Under the pieces are notes generated by a model. That model was not told the origin of the DNA and did no database searches. It was given only the letters and a program-made list of their open reading frames with translations. This document shows, in pieces, positions 40,760 to 48,157 of a stretch of 64,000 nucleotides of DNA (its first letter is position 1; each line of letters starts with the position of its first letter). The position numbers were made by a program, and so were the translations under genes. The stretch is from Salipiger bermudensis HTCC2601 (lineage in GTDB: Bacteria > Pseudomonadota > Alphaproteobacteria > Rhodobacterales > Rhodobacteraceae): contig NZ_DS022276.1 in NCBI RefSeq assembly GCF_000153725.1, positions 1,135,990-1,199,989 on the forward strand, written 5' to 3'.

Positions 40760-42150
40760 GACGCGTCCTCCGGCAGGATCGGCGTGCGCAGCTTGCCCTC
40801 GGCGAGACTGGCGATGCGCCCGAGGCAGTTGAACCCCTGGCAGCGGCCCATGGCGCAGCGCGTGCGGCGGCGCAGTCCGCCGAAATCGCCCGGCGGCAGC
40901 TGGCTGTCGAAGGCGGCGCGGATTTCGCGCGCGGTGACCATCTCGCAATGGCAGACGATGCCGTCATGCCCCGGGATCTGGTAATCGCGCGGCAGGTGCT
41001 CGGCGAGGTTCGGCATCGAAGGCGCCATCGAATCGTTGGGCTTCGACCAGGCCAGAGAGTGGCTCTCGCTCCAGAGTGCGAAGACATGCCGGGCGATGCC
41101 CAGCGCCGCGGTGAGACCGGTCGACCGAATCCCGCCAGCGCAGTAATAGCCCAGATCGGCATCGGCATGGACGCGGTATTCCTTGCGCTCGGAGGCGGGG
41201 CGCAGACCGGCATAGACCGCCGTCACCGGCATATCCTGTAGCGCCGGCACCAGCTCCACGGCCTTGGAGATCAGCATCTCCAGCTCTGGCGTTGTCACGT
41301 CGGGGCGGTCGCGCGCCTCCTGCTCCTCGGCGGTTGGACCGACCAGCAGGTTGCCAAAGGCGGTGCGGGTCAGCACCACGCCCTTGGTGCGCTCATTCGG
41401 CACCGGCAGCAGGATGGTGCGCAGATGCTGCGATGCCGCCTTGTCGAACACCACGAACTGGCCCTTGCGCGGGCGGATCTCGAAGGACGGCGTACCGGTG
41501 AGGATCTCTTCCACCTTGTCACCGTAGAGCCCGGCGCAGTTGACCACGGTCTTGGCCATCAACGAGCCCGCGCCAGTCTCGAGCTGCCAGGTGTCGCCGT
41601 CACGGCGCGCCCCGGTGAGCGGCGCGTTGAACCGGAATTCGGCGCCAAGCGCCTTGGCCTGCGTGGCGTAGGCCAGCGGTGCCGACCACGGATCAATGAC
41701 ATGCTCACGCGGGACCAGCAGCGCGCCACGCACATGGCCCGCAAGCGCGGGCTCGCGGGCCAGCGCCTCATCGCGGCTGATGATCCGCGTGTCGGTCACC
41801 CCGTTGCCCTGGGCCTGCGCCAGCAGATCGGGCAGGCGCGCTTCCTCGTCCTCGGTCCAGGCCGCGACCATCGCGCCGGTCTCGAGCACCGGCAGGTTCA
41901 TCGCCTCGCGGATCTCCATGTACTCGTCATAGGCGTCCTGCATGCAGCTGAGCTCGAGCGAGCCCGGCGGCGCGTCGAAGCCGGTGTGCAGGATCGCGCT
42001 GTTGGCCTTCGAAGCCCCAGAGAGGATGTCGGGCGCGGCCTCGAGCACGCAGACCCGCGCCCCTTCGAGCGCGAAACGGCGCGCCATGGCGCAACCGACC
42101 ACCCCTGCACCGATGATCGCAACATCCATTTCGGCAGAAAAATCAGCCAA
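40756..42150 (-). CDS. GlpA-like FAD dehydrogenase with C-terminal BFD-like [2Fe-2S] domain
   Basis: A 464-residue protein. Residues 1-360 are a DAO fold with MDVAIIGAGVVGCAMARRFA and the end YYCAGGIRSTGLTAALGIA. Residues about 395-450 are a Fer2_BFD domain with four Cys (VCHCEMVT and then CAMGRCQGFNC). This fused form occurs in anaerobic-type glycerol-3-phosphate dehydrogenases and related polyol-phosphate or hydroxyacid oxidases. The partner flavoprotein gene overlaps by 4 bp. With an FGGY kinase and DeoR regulator nearby, a polyol 3-phosphate substrate is likely; 2-hydroxyglutarate-like acids are an alternative. Confidence 0.87.
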   Translation of the reverse strand: MADFSAEMDVAIIGAGVVGCAMARRFALEGARVCVLEAAPDILSGASKANSAILHTGFDAPPGSLELSCMQDAYDEYMEIREAMNLPVLETGAMVAAWTEDEEARLPDLLAQAQGNGVTDTRIISRDEALAREPALAGHVRGALLVPREHVIDPWSAPLAYATQAKALGAEFRFNAPLTGARRDGDTWQLETGAGSLMAKTVVNCAGLYGDKVEEILTGTPSFEIRPRKGQFVVFDKAASQHLRTILLPVPNERTKGVVLTRTAFGNLLVGPTAEEQEARDRPDVTTPELEMLISKAVELVPALQDMPVTAVYAGLRPASERKEYRVHADADLGYYCAGGIRSTGLTAALGIARHVFALWSESHSLAWSKPNDSMAPSMPNLAEHLPRDYQIPGHDGIVCHCEMVTAREIRAAFDSQLPPGDFGGLRRRTRCAMGRCQGFNCLGRIASLAEGKLRTPILPEDAS

Positions 42151-42221
42151 GCCTCGTCTCCGTCCTAGAATCGTACCGCCGAGCTCTCAGAGAGACGGGC
42201 AGCTTTTCCTGAACGTGCATA

Positions 42222-42286
42222 ATTTTGACCGAATCCACAATATTGACTAGCGTAAAATCCTCAGTTTCCGCCAATTCGGTCAGAAT
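42222..42286 (-). promoter_or_regulatory. Inverted operator-like pair before the GlpA-like operon
   Basis: ATTTTGACCGAAT (42222-42234) and ATTCGGTCAGAAT (42274-42286) are inverted copies that match at 12 of 13 positions, 39 bp apart. They lie 72-136 bp upstream of the flavoprotein start. A third copy occurs before ggt at 34545. They are candidate sites for the DeoR protein encoded upstream. Confidence 0.6.
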
Positions 42287-42374
42287 CTGCGGCAATTTTC
42301 GGCAGACCAAGCTCACAGCCCGGGGAATTTCGGTGCATCACGACCCAGCTCGCCCGGCGTCCGACCAAAAGAAA

Positions 42375-42403
42375 ACACCGGGCACGGCGACGTGGCCCGG
42401 TGT
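42375..42403 (-). terminator. Terminator after the DeoR gene, GNRA tetraloop
   Basis: The strands 42375-42386 and 42391-42403 form 12 pairs with one bulged G (42395) around a GCGA tetraloop on the plus reading. On the minus strand TTTTC follows. It separates the DeoR gene from the flavoprotein operon, so that operon has its own promoter. Confidence 0.8.
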
Positions 42404-42439
42404 CGTTCGCTGCAGTCCGTGCGGACGGGAACCGCCGGC

Positions 42440-43213
42440 TCAGGCGATCACCACCTCGACGCCTGCCTCGGCCAGCGCTTCGGCCATCTCGGGCTCGGGC
42501 GCGCGATCGGTCACCAGCCGGTCGACCGCCGAGAGCGCCGCGACCTCGAACACCGCCGCCCGGTCGAGCTTCGTGTGATCGGCCAGTACCGTGAGCTTGG
42601 CGCTGCGCGCCACCATCGCGCGGGCCATCTCGGTTTCGCGTAGATCGTAATCCATGATCTCGCCACGCGTCATGCCGCCGATGGTGAGCACCACGTGCTC
42701 GGCCTTGAAGCGTCCGAGTTGCTCGATGGCGAGCGCTCCCAGCGTCTCGCGCCCCTCGGCGGCGATCTCGCCGCCGAGCAGGTAGAGCCGGTGATGGCCT
42801 TCGGGGCGTGCCAGCAGCCCGGCGATCTCGGGCGAGTTGGTGATCACCGTGAGCCCGCGCCGCCGCGCCAGCGCGCGGGCGAAGGCGATGGTGGTGGAGC
42901 CGGTATCGACGAAGATCACCGCGCCCTCGTCGAAGAGCTCGGCGGCACAGCGCCCGATGGCGGTCTTCTCCGCGGTCATCGTCACCATGCGGGCATCGAA
43001 CGGCCCCTCGGTGAGGCCGCTGTCGGTGAAGCTCGCGGTCTTGCGCGCGCCACCGTGGAACTTGCGGATGCGCCCCGCGGTGTCGAGCTCGTTGAGATCC
43101 CGGCGGATGGTTTCACGTGACGTCTCGAATTGCTCGGAAAGGGCATCCACATGCACCTCTCCGCAGTCCTCGACAAGCTGTACGATCGCCTCGCGGCGGG
43201 CGGCCGGTTTCAT
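42440..43213 (-). CDS. DeoR/GlpR family repressor
   Basis: A 257-residue regulator. The N-terminal DeoR helix-turn-helix reads DALSEQFETSRETIRRDLNEL and then GRIRKFHGGA. The C-terminal sugar-phosphate sensor domain has IFVDTGSTTIAFARAL, VITNSPEIAGLL, LLGGEI and ADHTKLDR. ATG 43213 follows AAAGGA; 8 in-frame codons lie further upstream without support. It is transcribed in the same direction as the flavoprotein/kinase operon behind its terminator. A phosphorylated polyol is the likely inducer. Putative operators are the TTCGGTCA motifs at 42222 and 42274. Confidence 0.9.
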   Translation of the reverse strand: MKPAARREAIVQLVEDCGEVHVDALSEQFETSRETIRRDLNELDTAGRIRKFHGGARKTASFTDSGLTEGPFDARMVTMTAEKTAIGRCAAELFDEGAVIFVDTGSTTIAFARALARRRGLTVITNSPEIAGLLARPEGHHRLYLLGGEIAAEGRETLGALAIEQLGRFKAEHVVLTIGGMTRGEIMDYDLRETEMARAMVARSAKLTVLADHTKLDRAAVFEVAALSAVDRLVTDRAPEPEMAEALAEAGVEVVIA

Positions 43214-43370
43214 GCGGCGTCCTTTCTGGTTGCGCATTTCACTCCGGCCAGAACCCTAGATCCGGTCACAGAGCGCTGCCTGTTCCCACGTTCTGACCCA
43301 AGGACGACGCGGCTGCAACGGGGTTCGCCCCGCGCCTGCCGCTTCGTAACCGACAGATCAGACGGCATTT

Positions 43371-44165
43371 TCATCCCTCGACCTGCGCCGAGGCATCGAC
43401 CGTGACGGTGCGATCCTTCAGCCCGACGCCCGAGAGCTGCAGCTTGAAGGCCTCGCGGGTCAGCCACGCGGCGCGGTAGGCGGCATCCTCGTAGCTCTGC
43501 CCGCCGGGGCGGACGTTGGAGATACAGTTGCGGTCGGCATCGGTGCGCCCGACCTTTGGCGCCCATGTCAGGTAGAGACCGAGACTGTCCGCGGCCGACA
43601 GGCCCGGGCGCTCGCCGATCATCATCACCACCAGCTTCGCGCCGAGGATGGCGGCGATCTCGTCGCCGATGGCGACCCGGCCCTGCGTCGCAACCACCGG
43701 CGGCGCGACGCTCAGGCCGGCCTCGGCCAGCAGCGGCCTGAACGCCTTCAGGAAGCCCGGCGCCGATTGCTGTGTTGCCAGCGACGACAGCCCGTCGGCC
43801 AGCACCAGAGCCACGTCCGGCGCGGTGGCGGGGCGGATGGCCTCGACCCGCGCGACGGAAGAGGCGTCCAGTCTGCGCCCCCAGTCGGGGCGTTGCAGGT
43901 AGGCGGGGCGGTCGGGCGCGCGGCTCTCCACCCGCAGCAACGGCTCGCCGAGATCGGCCTCGAGCGCGTCGAGATCGAGCGGCGAGTGCACCGCGGTGCG
44001 GGCCTGCGCGTGGGCCATCTGGAACTCGAGATTGCGCGCGGTCGAGAGCGACACGCCGGTACGCCCCAGCGCGATCCGCGCCGAGGTGTGGCGGCGCAGC
44101 CCGGCCCAGGGATCTTCGCTGCGCTGAAGCGCGGCGGGATCGGTCAGATCGGTCGGTTTGGTCAT
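43371..44165 (-). CDS. eutC: Ethanolamine ammonia-lyase small subunit
   Basis: A 264-residue protein with the EutC features: LRRHTSARIALGRTGVSLSTARNLEFQMAHAQAR region (in pieces SARIALGRTG and FQMAHAQAR), VVMMIGERPGLSAADSLG and the final CISNVRPGG. With EutB it forms the adenosylcobalamin enzyme that converts ethanolamine to acetaldehyde and ammonia. ATG 44165 overlaps the eutB stop by 4 bp; the frame extends upstream inside eutB but that part is a shadow. No eut microcompartment or reactivase gene is seen nearby, as is usual outside Enterobacteria. Confidence 0.95.
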   Translation of the reverse strand: MTKPTDLTDPAALQRSEDPWAGLRRHTSARIALGRTGVSLSTARNLEFQMAHAQARTAVHSPLDLDALEADLGEPLLRVESRAPDRPAYLQRPDWGRRLDASSVARVEAIRPATAPDVALVLADGLSSLATQQSAPGFLKAFRPLLAEAGLSVAPPVVATQGRVAIGDEIAAILGAKLVVMMIGERPGLSAADSLGLYLTWAPKVGRTDADRNCISNVRPGGQSYEDAAYRAAWLTREAFKLQLSGVGLKDRTVTVDASAQVEG

Positions 44166-45553
44166 TGTGCCTCCAGGAGCGACATGCGTTTCGACAGCGC
44201 CGCGGGCGGCTGGCGGGCCGGGCTGAAGGCGCCGTCGGAGGCCATCAGCCCCATCTTGTCGAGCCATTCCTCGAATTCCGGGGCGGGGCGCAGGCCCAGC
44301 ACGCGGCGCGCATAGAGCGCATCGTGGAACGACGTGGTCTGGTAGCTCAGCATCACGTCATCCGAACCGGGGATGCCCATGATGTAGTTGATCCCCGCCG
44401 CGCCAAGCAGCGTGAGCAGCATGTCCATGTCGTTCTGATCGGCTTCGGCGTGGTTGGTGTAGCAGATGTCGCAGCCCATCGGCACGCCGAGCAGCTTGCC
44501 GCAGAAATGGTCCTCGAGTCCGGCACGGATGATCTGACGCCCGTCATAGAGGTATTCCGGCCCGATGAATCCCACCACGGTGTTGACCAGAAGCGGTTCG
44601 TACTTCCGCGCCACCGCGTAGGCCCGGGCCTCGAGCGTCTGCTGGTCGACGCCGTGATGCGCGTCGGCAGAGAGACACGAGCCCTGCCCGGTCTCGAAAT
44701 ACATGCAGTTCTGACCGACGGTGCCGCGCTTCAGGGACTGCGTCGCCTCGTGACCCTCGGTCAGGATGTCGAGATTGATGCCGAAGGACGTGTTGGCCGC
44801 CTCGGTGCCGGCGAGCGACTGGAAGGTCAGGTCGACCGGCGCGCCCTCCTCGATGGCGGCCATGGTGTTGGTGACATGGCTCAGCACGCAGGATTGCGTC
44901 GGGATAGCGTATTCCTGGATCACCTCGTCGAGCAGGTGCAGCAGCTCGACCGTGGCGTGCAGGTTGTCGGTCGCCGGGTTGATACCGATCACCGCGTCGC
45001 CGGAGCCATACATCAGCCCGTCGAAGGTCGAAGCGGCGATGCCGCGCAGGTCATCGGTGGGGTGGTTCGGCTGCAACCGGGTCGCGAGACGCTTCTCGAG
45101 GCCGAGCGTATTGCGGAACGTCGTCACCACGCGACACTTGGAGGCGATGAGGATCAGATCCTGCGCCCGGCAGAGCTTGGACACGGCGGCGGCCATCTCG
45201 GGGGTCAGCCCCGGGGCCAGCGCCGCCAGCGCGGCGCTGTCGGCGGCATCCGAGAGCAGCCAGTCGCGGAAATCGCCGACTGTCATGTGGCTTACCGGGG
45301 CGAAGGCGGCCTTGTCATGGGTGTCGATGATCAGCCGGGTCACCTCGTCCGCTTCGTAGGGGACGACCACCTCGCTCAGGAATGTCTTGAGCGGGACATC
45401 GGCCAGCGCGGCCTGCGCCGCCGCACGCTCGACATCGGTGGCCGCGGCGATCCCGGCCAGCTGATCGCCCGAGCGCAGCGGGGTGGCGCGCGCCATCAGG
45501 GTTCTGAGATCCGGGAACCGGAAAAGCTCGGCCCCGACTTGATGGCTGTACAT
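44162..45553 (-). CDS. eutB: Ethanolamine ammonia-lyase large subunit
   Basis: A 463-residue TIM-barrel subunit of normal length. Recognisable parts are LSEVVVPYEADEVTRLI, RLQPNHPTDDLRGI, GDAVIGINPATDN, GQNCMYFETGQGSCLSADAHHG and GCDICYTNHAEADQND. These include the ethanolamine and cobalamin-facing loops of EutB. It is the first gene of a eutBC pair. No cobalamin riboswitch was found upstream, but an 11-bp inverted repeat lies 69-107 bp before the start. The pair is sufficient for catalysis if B12 is supplied; an aldehyde dehydrogenase must be elsewhere. Confidence 0.96.
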   Translation of the reverse strand: MYSHQVGAELFRFPDLRTLMARATPLRSGDQLAGIAAATDVERAAAQAALADVPLKTFLSEVVVPYEADEVTRLIIDTHDKAAFAPVSHMTVGDFRDWLLSDAADSAALAALAPGLTPEMAAAVSKLCRAQDLILIASKCRVVTTFRNTLGLEKRLATRLQPNHPTDDLRGIAASTFDGLMYGSGDAVIGINPATDNLHATVELLHLLDEVIQEYAIPTQSCVLSHVTNTMAAIEEGAPVDLTFQSLAGTEAANTSFGINLDILTEGHEATQSLKRGTVGQNCMYFETGQGSCLSADAHHGVDQQTLEARAYAVARKYEPLLVNTVVGFIGPEYLYDGRQIIRAGLEDHFCGKLLGVPMGCDICYTNHAEADQNDMDMLLTLLGAAGINYIMGIPGSDDVMLSYQTTSFHDALYARRVLGLRPAPEFEEWLDKMGLMASDGAFSPARQPPAALSKRMSLLEAQ

Positions 45554-45621
45554 GTCAGCCCTCCGTTCAAATTAAGCGATATGCGCCGAGGCGATGTGCG
45601 AAGGCGCGGTCTTCCCAGTGC

Positions 45622-45660
45622 CCGTTCGGGCAGATTAGCATGAATCAAGTGCCCGAACGG
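45622..45660 (-). promoter_or_regulatory. 11-bp inverted repeat upstream of eutB
   Basis: CCGTTCGGGCA (45622-45632) and TGCCCGAACGG (45650-45660) are perfect inverse copies with a 17-nt spacer. The inner TTCGGGCA/TGCCCGAA pair recurs between ggt and the second TRAP operon with a 25-nt spacer, and TGCCCGAAC(A/G)GTC is nearly identical at both places. Without a T-run it looks like an operator. It also lies 110-148 bp after the histidine-kinase stop. Confidence 0.6.
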
Positions 45661-45769
45661 TCTTTTGTCGAGTGTTAGGCGAGGTTTCGCGCCCGGTCCA
45701 TTGCGCGCGGCCCGCGAGAGCGGCACTGAAATGCAAAGCGACGCTTATTTGGGCAAAACGAGAGGCCCC

Positions 45770-47212
45770 TCAGGCACGGCGGATGGTAAATACCGCGCGC
45801 AACCCGTGCGGGGCGGTCTCGAAGCGCAGCTCGCCGCCATGCATCATGGCGATCGTCGAGACAATGCTGAGCCCGAGCCCGGTACCGTCGGTGAAGCGGG
45901 CGTTCTCGCCGCGGCGGAACGGCGCCATCAGCGCCTCGATCTCCTCCAGCGGGCGGCGACCGCCTTCGTCCTCGACCGAGATCGTCGCCATGTCGACCCC
46001 GGCCTCGAGCCGCACCACCGCGCGGCGTCCGTATTTCAGCGCGTTGTCGATCAGGTTCGACAGCGCCCGCTGGATCGAGACCGGCCGCGCGGTCACGATG
46101 ATGCGGTGCTCCCCGGCGATCACCTGCGACGACCGCCGCGAGGAGAACAGCGAGCGCCCGCCCTGCACCGTCACCGGCGCGCCCTCGGCCAGGCTCACCG
46201 GGTGGCCCATGTCCTGGTAGTCGTCGACCAACGCCTCGACCAGCGCGCCGAGCGACAGCTCGCGCGGCTCCTCGACGTTGAGCTCGGCGCGGGTCAGCGT
46301 GAGCACGCTCTCGATGATGCCGGTCATCCGGTCGATGTCGGTCTCGAGCCGGGCGCGCAGCTCGGCATCCTCGATCAGAGCGCTGCGCAGCCGCAGGCGG
46401 GTGGCCGGTGTGCCAAGGTCGTGGCTCACCCCGGACAGCACCACCGCGCGCTCTTCGAGGCGCTGGCGCTCGGTCTCGAGATAGGTGTTCACCGCGTCGA
46501 CGATGGCGCGCAGCTCTGCCGGGCCCTCGGCCTCGTAGCTCTCGGGACCACCGAGCTGACGGCGGGTGCCGAGCGCACGGGCGAAGCCCGCGAAGCGCGC
46601 CGCGGTATCACTGACCAGCGTGAAGATCACCGCCGCCGCGAACAGCCCCAGCGCGATGGCCGGCAGGCGCAGGTCGGTGGGCGCCGCCGCGCAGCCCCAG
46701 AGATCGCCGCCCTGCACCCGCAGCCACTGCCCGTTGCCCGGCTTGGCGAGGATCAGCGGCTGGCTGCAATAACGCGCCATCAACCTAGTCAGCTGGCCCA
46801 GTGTCTCCTCGGGGCGCTGCCGGGGATGGGTGACGAGATCCGCCACCCGGTATTGCAGATCGTCCGAGACCACCACGAGGCTCAGCCCGGCGCCGCCCGT
46901 GGCGTCGGGAAGGATCGGCGCGATGGTGAGATAGGCCGGGCGGGGCAGCCCGCTGATGCGCGAGAACTCCCCGGCCTCGGCCAGCGCCTGGTCCTGCGCC
47001 GCGAGCGGCGTGATGATGATGCCCTCAGGCGCGGTGGCGCCGCGCGACAGCGTGTTGTAGAGCAGCGTGCCGTTGCGCTCGGCCTGGGTGAGATAGCTGC
47101 TCCAGCGCGCCTGCGTCACGCCCCACATGGTCGCCACCAAGAGCCCCGCCGCCATCGCCGCGAACATCAGCAGCGCGCCGCTGTCGCGCAGGCTGAGGCC
47201 CCAACGACTCAC
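45770..47212 (-). CDS. Sensor histidine kinase
   Basis: A 480-residue membrane kinase. Two membrane segments (about residues 12-33 and 183-203) enclose a 150-residue periplasmic sensor with two Cys. A HAMP-like linker follows. The H-box is VLSGVSHDLGTPATRLRLR with the phospho-accepting His; the N-box is SNLIDNALKYG and the G2 region GTGLGLSIVSTIA. The G1 box reads DEGGRRPL, lacking the second Gly of DxGxG, a mild departure. It overlaps the response regulator by 4 bp. The divergent neighbour is a glucose-type ABC importer, so it may sense sugar availability, like GtrS of Pseudomonas. Confidence 0.9.
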   Translation of the reverse strand: MSRWGLSLRDSGALLMFAAMAAGLLVATMWGVTQARWSSYLTQAERNGTLLYNTLSRGATAPEGIIITPLAAQDQALAEAGEFSRISGLPRPAYLTIAPILPDATGGAGLSLVVVSDDLQYRVADLVTHPRQRPEETLGQLTRLMARYCSQPLILAKPGNGQWLRVQGGDLWGCAAAPTDLRLPAIALGLFAAAVIFTLVSDTAARFAGFARALGTRRQLGGPESYEAEGPAELRAIVDAVNTYLETERQRLEERAVVLSGVSHDLGTPATRLRLRSALIEDAELRARLETDIDRMTGIIESVLTLTRAELNVEEPRELSLGALVEALVDDYQDMGHPVSLAEGAPVTVQGGRSLFSSRRSSQVIAGEHRIIVTARPVSIQRALSNLIDNALKYGRRAVVRLEAGVDMATISVEDEGGRRPLEEIEALMAPFRRGENARFTDGTGLGLSIVSTIAMMHGGELRFETAPHGLRAVFTIRRA

Positions 47213-47946
47213 GCGTCTTCCGAGGTCACGTCGGCGGCGAAGACATAGCCCACGCCGCGCTCGGTGCGCAGCATCTGCGGCTCCTTCGGCGCAGTCTCGA
47301 TCTTCGAGCGCAGCCGGCCCACCAGCACGTCAATGGCGCGGCCATGCGCCTCGTCGTTGTGATCGCCGTCGCCGGTCACGTCGAGCGCGGCGGCGATCTC
47401 CTCGCGGGTCAGCGGGATATGCGGGTTGGCGAGGAAGGCCTGCAACAAGGCCGTCTCGCGGCGCGACAGCGCCACCTGGTAGCCGTCGGGCGAGAGCACC
47501 TCGTTGCGCTTGGCATCGTAGCGCCAGCCGTTGAAGCGGAAGGTCCTGGTGCGGCGCCTGTAGGCCAGCGAGGCCGAGCGCCCGGCCCGCGCCAGCACCG
47601 CGCGCACCCGCGCCAGAAGCAGGTCCGGATTGAAGGGCTTGGCGATGTAGTCGTCGGCGCCAACCTCGTAGCCCGCCATGCGCTGGTGATCCGCCGACAG
47701 CGCCGAGACCATGATGATCGGTACGTCCTGATCGCGGCGCAAGGCGGCACAGATCTCGAGCCCGCTCTCGCAGCCCAGCATCACGTCGAGCAGGATCAGG
47801 TCGATCCGCCCCGCCGACATCGCCGCCTCGATCTCGGCCAGCGAGGCCGCGCCCAGCGCCATAAAGCCGTGCTTGCGGAGATACTCGGTCATCATGTCGC
47901 GCATCTCGTCATCGTCATCGACAACCAGCAGTCTCGAGATGCTCAC
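47209..47946 (-). CDS. OmpR family response regulator
   Basis: A 245-residue regulator. The receiver domain has VVDDDDEMRDMM, the phospho-acceptor Asp in LILLDVMLG, and the Lys in DYIAKPFNPD. The C-terminal winged helix has FRFNGWRYDAKRNEV, LSRRETALLQAF and the recognition helix before RTERGVGYVFA. GTG 47946 is preceded by AAGGAGG with a 5-bp gap, which fixes the start; the longer frame to 47997 has none. It is co-transcribed with the kinase and diverges from the ABC operon, where TGTAACA direct repeats are candidate binding sites. Confidence 0.92.
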   Translation of the reverse strand: MSISRLLVVDDDDEMRDMMTEYLRKHGFMALGAASLAEIEAAMSAGRIDLILLDVMLGCESGLEICAALRRDQDVPIIMVSALSADHQRMAGYEVGADDYIAKPFNPDLLLARVRAVLARAGRSASLAYRRRTRTFRFNGWRYDAKRNEVLSPDGYQVALSRRETALLQAFLANPHIPLTREEIAAALDVTGDGDHNDEAHGRAIDVLVGRLRSKIETAPKEPQMLRTERGVGYVFAADVTSEDA

Positions 47947-48013
47947 ATGATCCTCCTTCACGTTCGCCCAGAAGCTGCGGCGTTCTATCACGCGCAAGGG
48001 AAATTCGCGAGCC

Positions 48014-48059
48014 TGTAACAGGTTGTAACAAGAACGCCCAAAATCTCATCCTTTGGGCG
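48014..48059. promoter_or_regulatory. Direct repeats and palindrome between the two-component and ABC operons
   Basis: TGTAACA occurs at 48014-48020 and 48024-48030, exactly 10 bp apart, as expected for tandem binding of an OmpR-type dimer. CGCCCAAA (48035-48042) and TTTGGGCG (48052-48059) form a perfect 8-bp inverted repeat next to it. Both lie in the 211-bp divergent gap. Confidence 0.6.
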
Positions 48060-48157
48060 CAAACAGCCCGGGCAATACTCTTGCGCGAGTCAGGCACCGA
48101 GGCGCAAAATTGCGTCAGCGCTGCCGGACCGGCAGTCTAGTTTGGGAGGACTACACC

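Noticed and set aside
37871-40984. A 1037-codon plus-strand open frame
   Set aside because: It lies opposite the FGGY kinase and flavoprotein genes, and is Arg/His/Gly-rich without domain motifs. It is an antisense shadow caused by high GC content.
45554-45769. A cobalamin riboswitch before eutB
   Set aside because: EutBC needs adenosylcobalamin, so I looked for a B12-box-like segment and the usual stem pattern. None was found; the region holds only the inverted repeat at 45622-45660.
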